Source: Myxococcales bacterium (lineage in GTDB: Bacteria > Myxococcota > Myxococcia > Myxococcales > Myxococcaceae). From it: a DNA stretch of 19,347 nucleotides. This document shows positions 7,338-16,185 of the stretch, piece after piece. The stretch spans positions 1 to 19,347 of the forward strand of contig PMBV01000240.1 of the NCBI GenBank assembly GCA_003153055.1. The letters are read 5' to 3'. Numbering within the stretch: the stretch's first letter is position 1; the number at the start of each line of letters is the position of its first letter. Below the pieces are notes generated by a model. That model did not search any database. It had not been told where the DNA came from and saw only the letters and a list, made by a program, of their open reading frames with translations. A program made the translations under genes and the position numbers.

Positions 7338-8675
7338 ATGTCGACTCTGGGCGTATGGGCCGTTTTGATGATGCTGCTGTTGCTCCGGGGTTTGCTCGGG
7401 GCGATGGAGGCGTCTCTGCACGGCGTGTCGGACGCCCGCATTCGGGAGCTGGCCAAAGGTGGCTCGTGGCGGGCCGCGCGGGTGAGCCGCCTCAAGGTTG
7501 ACCCGGAGGTCTCGGCAGCGGCGTTGCGAACGGGCATGGTGCTGGCGGGCTTCATGGCGGCGGCGATGGGGGTGCTGGTGCCGCCGAGAATGCTGAACGA
7601 GTCGCTGGCCAAGGTGCTGGAGACCTCGTGGGCCTGGGTGACTCCGCTGACGAGCGCGCTCTTGGTGGCGCTGGTGGCCTCGGCGCTCGACGTGGCGTTC
7701 CGCTCGGCCGCCAGCCAGCGCCCCGAGCCGACGGCCCTGGCCCTGTCTCGGCTGGGGTCCATGACGGTGCGAGTTCTTGGGCCCTTCGTGCGGGGGCTGG
7801 TGGCGCCGCTCAACTTGCTGGTGAGGCCGTTCGGCGGCCGGGTGTCACTGCAGCCGCCAGCGCCACCTCTCGAGGAGCTCGAGAAGCAGCTCATCAAGCA
7901 GGCCCAGAAGGACCAGGTCGACAAGGGAGCCCCCCAGCTCATTCGGAGCATCTTCGAGCTCTCGGACAAGACGTGTCGAGACGTGATGGTCCCGCGCACG
8001 GAGGTCGTGGCCATCGACGTCTCCACCCCGCTTCCGGTGATTCTACAGTTGATCGCCGAGGAGAACCACTCACGCATCCCCGTGTTCAAGGACGACATCG
8101 ACCACATCATCGGCATTCTCCACGTCAGAGACATCGTGCCGATGGTGCAGAACCCCGAGCTCATCGTCTTGCGCGACCTGCTGAGGCCGGTGGCCTACGT
8201 GCCGTGGGTCAAGCCCATCGGCGACCTCCTGAGGGACATGCAGCGGCAGCGAATCCACATGGCGGTGGTGGTGGACGAGTACGGCGGGTTCTCGGGCATC
8301 GTGACCCTCGAAGACATTCTGCGGGAGATAGTCGGCGACATTCGCGACGAGTTCGCCAAAGACGAGAAGAGCGTCGAGCGGCAGGCCGATGACAGCTTCC
8401 TGGTCGACGCCATGCTGCCGGTGGCGGACTTCTCGCGGGCCTTCGACTTCAAATTCCCCGAGGGCGAGTTCGAGACCCTGGGTGGCTTCTTGGGCCACCT
8501 GGCCGGGGCCATTCCCGAGGTGAACGACCGCTTCGCCCACGCCGGCTGGACCTTCATCGTGCACGCCAAGGTGGGCCCGCGCCTCGAGCGCATCAAGGTC
8601 TTGCGCCCGAGACCTCCGGCGGGCGGCGGCGACACGAGGCTGAGCTCCGAGAAGCTCGAGGCCGCGAAGGCCTGA
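7338..8675 (+). CDS. CNNM/CorC family protein (DUF21, tandem CBS, CorC_HlyC)
   Basis: A 445-residue inner-membrane protein of the group often annotated as hemolysin or CorC; established members act in Mg2+/Co2+ transport or export. Residues 1-170 form a DUF21 membrane region with hydrophobic segments at about 5-21, 63-82 and 103-120. Two CBS domains follow at about 212-335, with the typical MVPRTEV (217-223), HSRIPVF (244-250), VVDEYGG (311-317), GIVTLEDI (320-327) and EIVGDI (330-335). The C-terminal CorC_HlyC domain spans about 350-425 ([31 protein letters not shown]). Its length and order are complete. A GGAG sits five bases before the ATG. It stands alone between divergent and convergent neighbours. 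True transport has been shown for some relatives only. Confidence 0.93.
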   Translation: MSTLGVWAVLMMLLLLRGLLGAMEASLHGVSDARIRELAKGGSWRAARVSRLKVDPEVSAAALRTGMVLAGFMAAAMGVLVPPRMLNESLAKVLETSWAWVTPLTSALLVALVASALDVAFRSAASQRPEPTALALSRLGSMTVRVLGPFVRGLVAPLNLLVRPFGGRVSLQPPAPPLEELEKQLIKQAQKDQVDKGAPQLIRSIFELSDKTCRDVMVPRTEVVAIDVSTPLPVILQLIAEENHSRIPVFKDDIDHIIGILHVRDIVPMVQNPELIVLRDLLRPVAYVPWVKPIGDLLRDMQRQRIHMAVVVDEYGGFSGIVTLEDILREIVGDIRDEFAKDEKSVERQADDSFLVDAMLPVADFSRAFDFKFPEGEFETLGGFLGHLAGAIPEVNDRFAHAGWTFIVHAKVGPRLERIKVLRPRPPAGGGDTRLSSEKLEAAKA

Positions 8676-8691
8676 CGGGTCAAAGACCGTC
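8674..8691. terminator. Short hairpin over two convergent stop codons
   Basis: The sequence GACGGGTCAAAGACCGTC can fold with GACGG(G)TC pairing to GACCGTC, one bulged base and a three-base loop. It overlaps the stop codons of both convergent genes, which are only four bases apart. There is no T run on either side, so it would be at best a weak bidirectional terminator. Confidence 0.25.
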
Positions 8692-9756
8692 GAGCAGCCC
8701 CATCTGGTCCTTGAGGCGCAACACCCGGCGGCACGCGTCGTCGAGCCGGCCCCGGGCCGACGGGTCAGCCTCGACGAGGCGGGTCAAGACTCCGATGTAG
8801 TCGAGGCCCCGAGACCAATCGGGCGGGGCCGTCGTGAGGAGCACGTCATTGCCCGCGAGGAAGGCTTGAATGAAGACGTCTTCGGGCGTGCCCTCGATGG
8901 CGTCGGCCAGCAGCTTGATGGACACGTCGTCGGTCATGGCGAGCCACCCCTTCTCGTGGGCCATGGCCACCAGCACCGGAGAGAGAATGGCGGGCCGGGC
9001 GTCGATGGAGGCGTAGACGACGTTGGACAGCATCACGCCTCCCAGGTTCGGTCGAGCCCTGGCGAAGGCGTCGGCCTCGGCGAGCACGCGCTCCTTGGGC
9101 CAGTCGGCGGTGACCAGCGAGTGGTCCGAGTCGGAGTCGATGTCTCCATAGCCGGGGAAGTGCTTGCCGATGGGCACCACGCCGGCCTCGAGCAGACCCC
9201 GGGCGTAGGCGCTGGCCTTGGCCACCACCACGTCGACGTCACCCGAGAAGGAGCGCCCGTTGCGCTGCATGTGCCCCGAGCCGGCCACGTCGAGCACCGG
9301 GGCCAGGTTGAGGTTGAGCCCCAGCGCGCGCATCGCCTCGCCCACCGTTCGCCCCCAGGCCTGCACCTCGGCGTCGCTCAGCTTCGCCAGCTCCCGCGCC
9401 GGTGGGAGGTTCTCGAGGCCCTTGACGCTCTTCATGCGGTTCGACGGCCCGCCCTCCATGTCGACGGCCACGAAGGGAGCGATGGGCGCCCGGGCCAACG
9501 CCTGCTCGAGCCGCGCCTTGGCGACCTCAGGGCGCCGCAACAGGTTCCCCACGAAGAGAATGCCACCCACCTCCACCGGCCCGGTGGTGGACAGCTGGGG
9601 GTAGGCGAGGAGGAGCTGAGCCGCCCTCTGGCGCACGTCGAGGCTCGCCAGCACCCGCTCGACCCGGGCCTCATCGACCGGCTGGTCCAGGGGCTGCGCC
9701 ACCGAGCGAGGGCTGGGAGAGCCGAGGGCGGCGAGCAGGAGCAGGAGCCCGCTCAT
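8680..9756 (-). CDS. Glycoside hydrolase family 3 protein (beta-N-acetylhexosaminidase-like)
   Basis: A 358-residue exported enzyme with a short hydrophobic N terminus ([12 protein letters not shown]), probably acting on peptidoglycan or related amino sugars in the periplasm. The GH3 fold is seen in [13 protein letters not shown] (97-108), LNLAPVLDV (149-157), KHFPGYG (198-204), the Asp/His-rich loop GDIDSDSDH (204-212), VMLSNVVY (241-248) and the nucleophile region MTDDVS (274-279). It is a single-domain, NagZ-sized protein. Two departures from typical NagZ are visible: Tyr replaces the second His of KHFPGHG, and the DSH motif reads DSDH, as if one residue were inserted. The start ATG overlaps the stop of the upstream lipoprotein gene by one base (TGATG), indicating coupling. 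Substrate is not certain. Confidence 0.87.
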   Translation of the reverse strand: MSGLLLLLAALGSPSPRSVAQPLDQPVDEARVERVLASLDVRQRAAQLLLAYPQLSTTGPVEVGGILFVGNLLRRPEVAKARLEQALARAPIAPFVAVDMEGGPSNRMKSVKGLENLPPARELAKLSDAEVQAWGRTVGEAMRALGLNLNLAPVLDVAGSGHMQRNGRSFSGDVDVVVAKASAYARGLLEAGVVPIGKHFPGYGDIDSDSDHSLVTADWPKERVLAEADAFARARPNLGGVMLSNVVYASIDARPAILSPVLVAMAHEKGWLAMTDDVSIKLLADAIEGTPEDVFIQAFLAGNDVLLTTAPPDWSRGLDYIGVLTRLVEADPSARGRLDDACRRVLRLKDQMGLLDGL

Positions 9757-9986
9757 CAGCCGCCATCACCCCCGTCGCGGCGACCGCCGTCAGCTCGGCC
9801 TCCGTCGGCCACGCCCGCGTCGCTGGCGGCTCCTCCATCTACCCGCACGCAGAGGCTGTTGATGCAGGTGAAGCCGGTCGTACACGCCCCGCGGTCGCAG
9901 GGCTGAGAGTCTTCGTCGAAGTTGACCACGAGTGAGCAGCTGCACGCCAAGAGGGCCAGGGCCGCGGACCTGAATCGACGCACCAT
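9756..9986 (-). CDS. Small Cys-rich lipoprotein with Asp-Gly-Gly tail
   Basis: I do not recognise a family. The 76-residue product has a basic N terminus (MVRRFRS), a hydrophobic stretch and the lipobox LLAC with Cys15, so it should be a lipid-anchored envelope protein. The mature part holds a small cysteine cluster (CDRGACTTGFTCINSLC), which may form disulfides, and ends in a flexible tail rich in Asp and Gly (DGG repeats). Similar short proteins are common in myxobacteria. I choose the ATG at 9986, with a weak AGAAG eight bases upstream; a GTG at 10004 overlaps the stop of the M16 gene (GTGA) and would add six residues. The gene is squeezed between M16 and GH3 genes, which argues for co-expression with both. 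Confidence 0.72.
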   Translation of the reverse strand: MVRRFRSAALALLACSCSLVVNFDEDSQPCDRGACTTGFTCINSLCVRVDGGAASDAGVADGGRADGGRRDGGDGG

Positions 9987-10000
9987 GAGGTGTGCTTCTA

Positions 10001-12592
10001 TCACGGCCCCACCACCACCGACGCCTCTCTCTCGAAGTCGATGACCCGGCGGGCGACCTCGCGCACCTCGTCGGCGGTGACCGAGGCCACCTGCGCTTCG
10101 TAGTGGCTCGAGGCCTCGGGCCCCAAACCGTAGCAGGTGTCGAGGGCCATCACCCCCGCCCGCGCCCCGTTGCGCTGGAGCCCGATGGCGTGGGTGCCGA
10201 TGAGGTGCTCCTTGGCGCGATCCAGCTCCACCGCTGAGACCCGCTCGTCCCGCACCCGCGCCAGCTCTCGTCGCACGCCCTCGAGCGCCGCGTCGACCTT
10301 CTCAGGGCTCGTGCCCATGTAGACGGCGAAGGAGCCCGGATCCACGCCCTCCCGCAGCATCGCGGCGACGCTGTAGGCCATGGAGCGGCGATCTCTCAGC
10401 TCGAGGAAGAGGCGCCCACTCTGCCCGCTGAGAACCGTCTGGAGCACCTCGAGGGGGCGTCGCCAGTCGTCGGTCACCCGGGCTCCGAGGTACCCCACCA
10501 CCAGGTGCGACTGGGCCTTCTTGAGCGTCACCCTCGCCGTTCGCGGGCCGCTCCATGGGCCCTCCTGGGGCACCTCGGGCCAGGCGAGGCCGGGGGCCTC
10601 CTTTCGCCCGAAGCGCCGCTCAGCGAACGCGAGGACCTCGTCGGTGTCGACGTCGCCCACCACCACCAACGTCAACTGCTCGGCCCGCATGAAGCGCGCG
10701 TGGTGCGCCTTGAGCGCCTCGACCGTGAGGGCCGCCACGGTCGTTTGCTCCCCCAAGGTGCTGAGCCGGTAGGGGTGGCGCTGGTAGAGCGTCTTGGCGA
10801 ACAGCTCCATCGCCACCGACGAGGGTCGATCATCTCTCGAGGTGATGTCGAGCAGCAGCTGAGCCTTCTCGCGGGCCACCTCACCCTCGGGGAAGGCGGG
10901 CTCATTCACCACGTCGGCGAACAGCTCGACGGCCTGGGCGAAGTGCTTGGTGAGGAACTCGCCCCTGACCGACATCGAGCTCAGCCCTCCGGCCGCGCCC
11001 AGCGAGCCAGCCAAGGAGTCGACCAGGTGACTGAGCTCCTCGGCGTCGAGGGTGCTGGTTCCCCGGGTCAGCGTCCTCGAGAGCAGGGCCGTGACGCCGC
11101 TCTGCGCTGGGGTCTCGGCCCGGAGCCCGCCGGCGTAGGTGGCTCGCACCGCGAACAGGGGCACGGCCCGCTCCTCTCGCACCACCACCGTCGCCCCCGA
11201 GGCGAGTTTCGTCACCGTGAGGCCGCTCTTCTGCGCCCGCGCGGTCCCCAGCACGTCGAGCCGCGCCACCGCCGTCGTCCGCCGGGGAGGCAGGGGCCGC
11301 GCCTCCTCGGTCTTCGCCATCGCCAGCGCCGCCCGCACCTGACCCTCATCGAGCGGGGTGCCGGTGGGCAGCAGCCCTGTCACGATGGCTCGATCGAACT
11401 GGAAGTACCGCCGGGCCGCCTCGCGCAGCGACTCGGCCGTCACAAGGGCCACCGCCTCGTAGTAGCGTGCCTCCTTCTCGAGGCCGCCGGCCACCGCCTC
11501 GTAGTAGCCGAGCTTGCGCGCCAGCCCTTGCACGGTCTCCCGCTGGTAGACCGCCTCGGCCTCGATGAGCGAGATGATGGTGCCGAGCTCCTTCTCGTCG
11601 ACCGTCGCCTCGGTCATCGTACGCAGCACCCGCACCGTCTCTTCGAGGGCCGCCCGCACCGTCGGGGGTGGGGCCACCAGCGACACGCCGAACAGCCCTG
11701 GCTCCTTGGGGGTCCACGCCCAGGCGCTGACGTCCTTGGCCAGGTCGCGCTTGCGCCGCACTTCGAGCGAGAGCCGCGAAGAATCGCCCTGGCCCAGGAG
11801 CATGGCCAAGACGTCGAGGGCCGCCGTGTCGGGCGAATCAACCCCGGGGATAGGGAAGGCCAGGTGGAGGTAGGCCTCTTTCACGTCGTCCGCCACCAGG
11901 GCGACTCGGCAGCCGTCGAGTGGCGGCTCCACGGGTCGCGTGTGCTCGACCTGGCCCGCTCGACCCCAATCACCGCCGAAGAGGGCTTCAATGTGGGGGA
12001 AGAGCGTCGCCTCGTCGAAGTCGCCCACCACCGACAGCACGATGTTCGCGGGCCGGTAGTGCTTCTCGTAGAACGCCAGCACCTTGGAGCGCTGGTGGGC
12101 CCGGACGTCTGCTTCGAAGCCGATGACCGGCCGGCCGTAGGGGTGTGCCCGGAAGGCCTCGGCGAACAAGGCCTTCGAGGAGCGGCGCGAGGGCATGTCG
12201 AGGCTGCGCTTGATCTCCTCGGCCACCACTTCTATCTCCCGGGTCAGCTCGTCGGGGTCGAAGGTCGAAGCGCGCACGGCGTCGGCCAAGACGTCGAGCC
12301 CGGTCAAGGCGTGCCGGCTCGCCATCACCACGTGGTAGACGGTGTTGTCGAAGCTCGTCCAGGCGTTGATTTCACCCCCGTGGGCCTCGACGCTCCGGGC
12401 GATCTCCCCCAGGCCGCGGCGGGTGGTCCCCTTGAACAACATGTGCTCGTGGAGGTGTGCGAGGCCCACCTCCTCGGGCGTCTCGTCGGCGCTGCCGACC
12501 CTCACCCAGACCTGAAAGGCCACCACCGCTGCGGCGTGCTGGGGCTCAAGTACCACCGTGAGCCCATTGTCGAGTCGTCGGCGAGAAACCAT
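10001..12592 (-). CDS. M16 family zinc metallopeptidase, two-repeat form
   Basis: An 863-residue pitrilysin-type peptidase. The N-terminal half starts with the usual LDNGLTVVLEP and carries the inverted zinc motif HLHEH (H46, E49, H50), followed by the third ligand around E125/E126 (VVAEEIKRS). The C-terminal half repeats the fold without HxxEH but keeps the R/Y substrate-binding motif (GRLFLELRDRRSMAYSV, about 722-742). The chain thus looks like a fused active and non-catalytic pair, as in the two-subunit processing peptidases. I start at the ATG at 12592, where the family signature begins and a GGGAGG lies 11 bases upstream; the frame stays open to 12760, but that extension would overlap the divergent gene. 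No signal peptide is seen with this start, suggesting a cytoplasmic enzyme. The two downstream genes overlap or abut it. Confidence 0.92.
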   Translation of the reverse strand: MVSRRRLDNGLTVVLEPQHAAAVVAFQVWVRVGSADETPEEVGLAHLHEHMLFKGTTRRGLGEIARSVEAHGGEINAWTSFDNTVYHVVMASRHALTGLDVLADAVRASTFDPDELTREIEVVAEEIKRSLDMPSRRSSKALFAEAFRAHPYGRPVIGFEADVRAHQRSKVLAFYEKHYRPANIVLSVVGDFDEATLFPHIEALFGGDWGRAGQVEHTRPVEPPLDGCRVALVADDVKEAYLHLAFPIPGVDSPDTAALDVLAMLLGQGDSSRLSLEVRRKRDLAKDVSAWAWTPKEPGLFGVSLVAPPPTVRAALEETVRVLRTMTEATVDEKELGTIISLIEAEAVYQRETVQGLARKLGYYEAVAGGLEKEARYYEAVALVTAESLREAARRYFQFDRAIVTGLLPTGTPLDEGQVRAALAMAKTEEARPLPPRRTTAVARLDVLGTARAQKSGLTVTKLASGATVVVREERAVPLFAVRATYAGGLRAETPAQSGVTALLSRTLTRGTSTLDAEELSHLVDSLAGSLGAAGGLSSMSVRGEFLTKHFAQAVELFADVVNEPAFPEGEVAREKAQLLLDITSRDDRPSSVAMELFAKTLYQRHPYRLSTLGEQTTVAALTVEALKAHHARFMRAEQLTLVVVGDVDTDEVLAFAERRFGRKEAPGLAWPEVPQEGPWSGPRTARVTLKKAQSHLVVGYLGARVTDDWRRPLEVLQTVLSGQSGRLFLELRDRRSMAYSVAAMLREGVDPGSFAVYMGTSPEKVDAALEGVRRELARVRDERVSAVELDRAKEHLIGTHAIGLQRNGARAGVMALDTCYGLGPEASSHYEAQVASVTADEVREVARRVIDFEREASVVVGP

Positions 12593-12696
12593 GGGACGGC
12601 CAACCTCCCAAGTTGTGGCCTTTTGGGGAAGGGCTCGTGAAGCGTCGGTTTGAAGTTCGCCCCCCAAGAAGGACGGGGCTAGGCTCTTGAACCGAC
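12593..12696. promoter_or_regulatory. Divergent promoter region (M16 operon / coiled-coil operon)
   Basis: This 104-base gap lies between divergently read genes and must hold the starts of both transcripts unless they begin inside the neighbouring genes. I see the ribosome site of the M16 gene (GGGAGG on the minus strand near 12605) but no convincing -35/-10 pair on either strand. Confidence 0.35.
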
Positions 12697-14970
12697 GTGC
12701 CCACCAGCGAATCTGACCCCCTCCTCGAGCTCCGCGAGGCACTCGAGGAAGATGAGCCACTGTTCACGCCTCCTGCGCCGGCCGCGGCCAAGCCAGCCAT
12801 CGGGACCGTGGAGCGACCCTCTGCGCCGCGGAGCACGGATCGCTACGCCCCAGCGAACGGCCAGCCTTCGCCTTCGCGCCCACCGCCGCTGCCTCGCCGC
12901 TCGGCCCCCACCGGCGCGTCGGAAAGCCGCCCGCCGACGGGCATCTCTCAGGTGACGACCCCGGGCCGAACGAGCTCGCCGCTCCCGCCGGTGCCCGCCC
13001 TGCCCCCAGCGGCCCAGCGACCGGCGACCGGCGACCCGTTCCAGGAGCCACCCGAGCCCCGCCTCCAGCACAGCGCGGATCCAGAGGAGAAAATCAAAGC
13101 CTTTCGCACCATCATCAAGGGCAAGGACGAGGCCTTGGCGCGGGGGCGCTCGCTCTACCTCTCGGTCGACGGTGAGGCCCAGCAGCTCCGGGCTGTCGCC
13201 ACTCAAATCAAGAGCCAGCTCGAAGCGGCGCTGGGCGAGTCGCGAAAGGTCGCCGAGCTGACCCAGCAGGTTCAACTGCTCAAGGACATGGTGGAGAAAG
13301 ACACCGTGCGGGCCGATGCGGCCGAGCAGAAGATGAACGAGCTCATCGCGCGGGTGGCCGAAGCCGACGCGGAGCGGAGAGACCTCTCCAACGCCTTGGC
13401 CGAGGTCGAGCAGCAACACAAGGAGACCCAGACCAACCTCACCGAGGCCGAGCGCGCCCGCGAGCAGGCCCAAGACGAGCTCGACGGCGCCAAAGAGGCC
13501 CTGTCTCTCGCCCAAGACCGCATCGCCGAGCTGGCCAGCGAATTGTCCGAGGCCCGGGGCGAGGCCGAGGCGGTGGAGGAGGCGAGCCGGAAATACGAGG
13601 AAGAGAACCAGACCATCGCCCTCGAGCTGGACGCGCTGCGCAGCGAGCTGGGCTCTACCGCCGCCGAGCGCGACGAGCTCAAGGGCATCGAAGACACGTC
13701 CCGCTTCGAGCTGCAGGCCGAGCGCCAGGCCGCCAGCGCGAAAGAAGAGGCCTTCACCGAGGCGGCGGCCAGGCTCGCGACCCTCGAGAGCGAGCACGAG
13801 TGGGCCAAGACGTCGATGGACCAGGCTCGCGACCGGGTGCTCGAGCTCGAGAAGACCCTCGAGGAGCTGAGGAGCGAGCGGGCCTCCCTCGCCCAGGCGG
13901 CCCAGGGCGGCGAGCAGGCCCTCGCCGGGGCCAGGGAGCGCTTGGCGACCGCGGAGGCTGAGGCCGCCCAGTTTCGGCGAGAACACGAGCTCGAGCGGGG
14001 CAGACTCGAGGCCCAGCTCCGGGAGACCCAGAGCGTCGCCCGCGCCCAGCTGGGGACGCTCCAGAGCCAGCTCGCCCAGGCGCAGGCTCGGGCCAGCGAG
14101 GCCGTCGGCGAGCTCAAGGCCCTGGAGGCCGAGCGAAACGCCTTGGCCAGCGCTTCAGGCGACGTCACCCGGCTCAGGGCCGAGCTCGAGCAACGTGACG
14201 ACACGGTGGCGCACCTGGAGGAGCGGGCGAGCCTCGCCGAGGCGAACCTGGCCGAGGCCCAGGGCAACGCCGAAGCGGCCCACGAGACGCTCCAGGCGTC
14301 CAACGAGCGCAACGACCACCTCGAGGTCGAGGTCAGCCAGCTCCGCTCGAAGCTCGAGCAGCTCCAGCACCGCGGCTCGCAGCTCGAGGCCCGAGCCCGG
14401 AGCACCGAGGACCGACTCAAGGAAGCGACCTCCACCGCGCACATCGCGTCGGCCGCGGCGGAGGACATGCGGGCGAACGCCGAGTCGCGGGCCACCAGCG
14501 CCGAGAGTCGGTTGAAGGAGCTGGCCGACCGCCTGCGGGCAGCCGAGACCAAGGCCGCCCAGCAAGAGGCCCGGGCCACCCAGGCCGAGGCGAGGGCGAA
14601 AGAGCACGCCAGCCGGGCCGGCCTCACCACCGCCGCCGAGGCCAAGCAGCGCGCCGCCGAACAGCGCCTGGCAGAGTCGGAGACCCGGCTCAGGGCCCTG
14701 CGCGCGGTCGAGGAGGAGCTGGGCATGCTGCAGGCCCAGGAGATTCAGCTCAAGGCCCGCCTCGCCGAGCTCGAGCACCGACCGAGCGACGAAGAGACGA
14801 CACACGTCACCACCCTGCCCGGGCTGACGGGCGCGGAGCTTGAGCGCATCAAGACCGAGAACGTCGGCCTCAAGCGCAAGCTGGTGGCCGCCGAAGCCGC
14901 GGTGGAGGCTGCCGCGTCGCTGCGCTCCAAGGTGGCCAAGCTCGAGGCCCAGCTCAAGGTGAAGAAGTAG
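12697..14970 (+). CDS. Large coiled-coil protein with Pro-rich N terminus
   Basis: No family is recognised. The 757-residue protein has a short acidic start (LLELREALEEDE), a low-complexity, probably disordered region rich in Pro, Ser and Arg (about 21-127), and then some 600 residues of almost unbroken Ala/Glu/Arg/Lys/Leu/Gln heptads without prolines, predicting a long coiled coil. Cysteine, signal peptide and membrane segments are absent, so it is probably a cytoplasmic filament, scaffold or polarity protein. The overall build recalls the coiled-coil parts of myxobacterial motility proteins such as AglZ and FrzS, but the receiver-like N-terminal domain of those is missing. Start is GTG with a poor ribosome site; no other start fits. 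The HemW gene begins four bases after its stop, so the two probably share a transcript. Confidence 0.85.
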   Translation: MPTSESDPLLELREALEEDEPLFTPPAPAAAKPAIGTVERPSAPRSTDRYAPANGQPSPSRPPPLPRRSAPTGASESRPPTGISQVTTPGRTSSPLPPVPALPPAAQRPATGDPFQEPPEPRLQHSADPEEKIKAFRTIIKGKDEALARGRSLYLSVDGEAQQLRAVATQIKSQLEAALGESRKVAELTQQVQLLKDMVEKDTVRADAAEQKMNELIARVAEADAERRDLSNALAEVEQQHKETQTNLTEAERAREQAQDELDGAKEALSLAQDRIAELASELSEARGEAEAVEEASRKYEEENQTIALELDALRSELGSTAAERDELKGIEDTSRFELQAERQAASAKEEAFTEAAARLATLESEHEWAKTSMDQARDRVLELEKTLEELRSERASLAQAAQGGEQALAGARERLATAEAEAAQFRREHELERGRLEAQLRETQSVARAQLGTLQSQLAQAQARASEAVGELKALEAERNALASASGDVTRLRAELEQRDDTVAHLEERASLAEANLAEAQGNAEAAHETLQASNERNDHLEVEVSQLRSKLEQLQHRGSQLEARARSTEDRLKEATSTAHIASAAAEDMRANAESRATSAESRLKELADRLRAAETKAAQQEARATQAEARAKEHASRAGLTTAAEAKQRAAEQRLAESETRLRALRAVEEELGMLQAQEIQLKARLAELEHRPSDEETTHVTTLPGLTGAELERIKTENVGLKRKLVAAEAAVEAAASLRSKVAKLEAQLKVKK

Positions 14971-14974
14971 CGCC

Positions 14975-16177
14975 GTGAGGCCCGACGCTCCCGTCGATGC
15001 TCGCACCGGGCTGTCGGCCGCCCGCTTCGGGCTGTACGTCCACTTCCCCTTCTGTCTGTCGAAGTGCCCGTACTGCGACTTCGCCTCGGTGGCCGCCCCC
15101 AAGATTCCCCAGGAGCGCTACACCGCTGCGCTCGTGGCCGAGCTCGAAGCGCGGGTCGCCTCGTTGCCCCGGGCGGTGGTAGTCGAATCGGTCTTCATAG
15201 GAGGAGGCACGCCGTCGCTGTGGGAGCCGGCACTGGTGGCCCGCTTCCTCGAGGTGGCGGCTCGGCGACTGACCTTTGCTTCTGGGTGCGAGCTCACCTT
15301 GGAGGCCAACCCCGGCGCCGCCGACGCCCAGCGCTTCGCCGATTTCCGGGCCGCGGGGTTGAACCGCCTCTCCATCGGCGTGCAGAGCTTCGAGGCCCAG
15401 ACGCTGACGGTGCTGGGGCGCGCCCACGATGGGCCGACCGCCCGGCGCGCCGCCGACACCGCGCACGAGGCCGGCTTCGACAACCTCTCGCTCGACTTCA
15501 TCTATGGGGTTCCCGGGCAGACGGTGAGCCAGGTGGAGGCCGACGCGCACGCCGCCGTGGCCCTCGGGCCGACGCACCTGTCGGCCTACGCGCTGACCCT
15601 CGACCGGGCCTCGCTGGCCGAAGACGTCCCCATGGCCAAGGCGTTGGGGCGGGGCGAGCTCGAGCTCCCGCCAGACGAGACGGTGCTCGAGATGCAGCGC
15701 GCGGTGGCGAGGGTGTACGCCAGCGCCGGGCTGACGCGCTACGAGGTGTCGAACTACGCGCGGCCAGGCCTGCACTCGAGGCACAACGCGCTGTACTGGA
15801 CTGGCGGCGAGTACTTGGCCGTCGGCGTGGGGGCGACGGGCACGCTGGTGAAGGGCGGGCGGCGGCGGCGCTACACCAACCTCCGCGGCGCCGAGGCGTA
15901 CCTCAAGGCAGTGGAGCACCGGACGCTCCCCGAGGCCGGCCATGAAGACCTGGGCGACCTCGAGCTCTTCGAGGAGCGCGTGGCGATGGGCCTCAGGCTG
16001 ACGACGGGCGTGGCCCTCGAGGCGGTGTGCCGCGACTTCGGGCAGCCCTTCGAGCCCCGAAGACGGGTGGTGGAGCAGCTGGTTGCCACGGGCTTCGCCA
16101 GGTGGCAGGGCGACCGCCTGGCGCTCACCGATGCGGGCTTCGATGTCCACTCGGCGATCTGCGCACGGTTGATGTAG
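14975..16177 (+). CDS. hemW: HemW-like radical SAM protein
   Basis: A 400-residue member of the radical SAM group often labelled oxygen-independent coproporphyrinogen III oxidase. The 4Fe-4S cluster motif is C27-xxx-C31-xx-C34 followed by Asp-Phe (KCPYCDF). True HemN has a further Cys in place of that Phe, so HemW, the haem chaperone, is the better call. The SAM-binding GGGTPS (76-81), LTLEANPG (107-114), LSIGVQSF (132-139) and DFIYGVPGQT (174-183) are all present, as is the HemW-type HNALYW (270-275). The C terminus contains a HemN_C-like segment (ERVAMGLRLTTGV). The GTG start lies four bases after the coiled-coil stop, with AAGAAG upstream. Haem binding is known for relatives, not shown here. 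Confidence 0.92.
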   Translation: MRPDAPVDARTGLSAARFGLYVHFPFCLSKCPYCDFASVAAPKIPQERYTAALVAELEARVASLPRAVVVESVFIGGGTPSLWEPALVARFLEVAARRLTFASGCELTLEANPGAADAQRFADFRAAGLNRLSIGVQSFEAQTLTVLGRAHDGPTARRAADTAHEAGFDNLSLDFIYGVPGQTVSQVEADAHAAVALGPTHLSAYALTLDRASLAEDVPMAKALGRGELELPPDETVLEMQRAVARVYASAGLTRYEVSNYARPGLHSRHNALYWTGGEYLAVGVGATGTLVKGGRRRRYTNLRGAEAYLKAVEHRTLPEAGHEDLGDLELFEERVAMGLRLTTGVALEAVCRDFGQPFEPRRRVVEQLVATGFARWQGDRLALTDAGFDVHSAICARLM

Positions 16178-16185
16178 ACAGAGGC

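Noticed and set aside
10505..12640. 711-codon open frame on the plus strand opposite the M16 gene
   Set aside because: Long antisense frames are expected where codon third positions are nearly always G or C. The product is rich in His, Arg, Gly and Gln with no domain, while the minus strand gives a textbook M16 protein.
12593..12760. N-terminal extension of the M16 protein by 56 residues
   Set aside because: The extension has no signal peptide or family similarity and would run into the divergent coiled-coil gene; the family signature starts right after the ATG at 12592.
12679..14726. Minus-strand open frames of 435 and 484 codons opposite the coiled-coil gene
   Set aside because: Their composition (Leu/Gly/Arg or Ser/Ala/Arg) is the mirror of the Ala/Glu/Arg heptad codons on the plus strand, and no family is recognisable.
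12700..14960. Frequent CTCGAG and GAGCTCGAG strings
   Set aside because: They arise from Leu-Glu codon pairs in GC-rich coding sequence and show no regular spacing that would suggest a repeat array.
14975..16177. Calling the radical SAM gene coproporphyrinogen III dehydrogenase (HemN)
   Set aside because: The cluster motif has Phe where HemN has its fourth Cys, and the HNxxYW motif is HemW-like.
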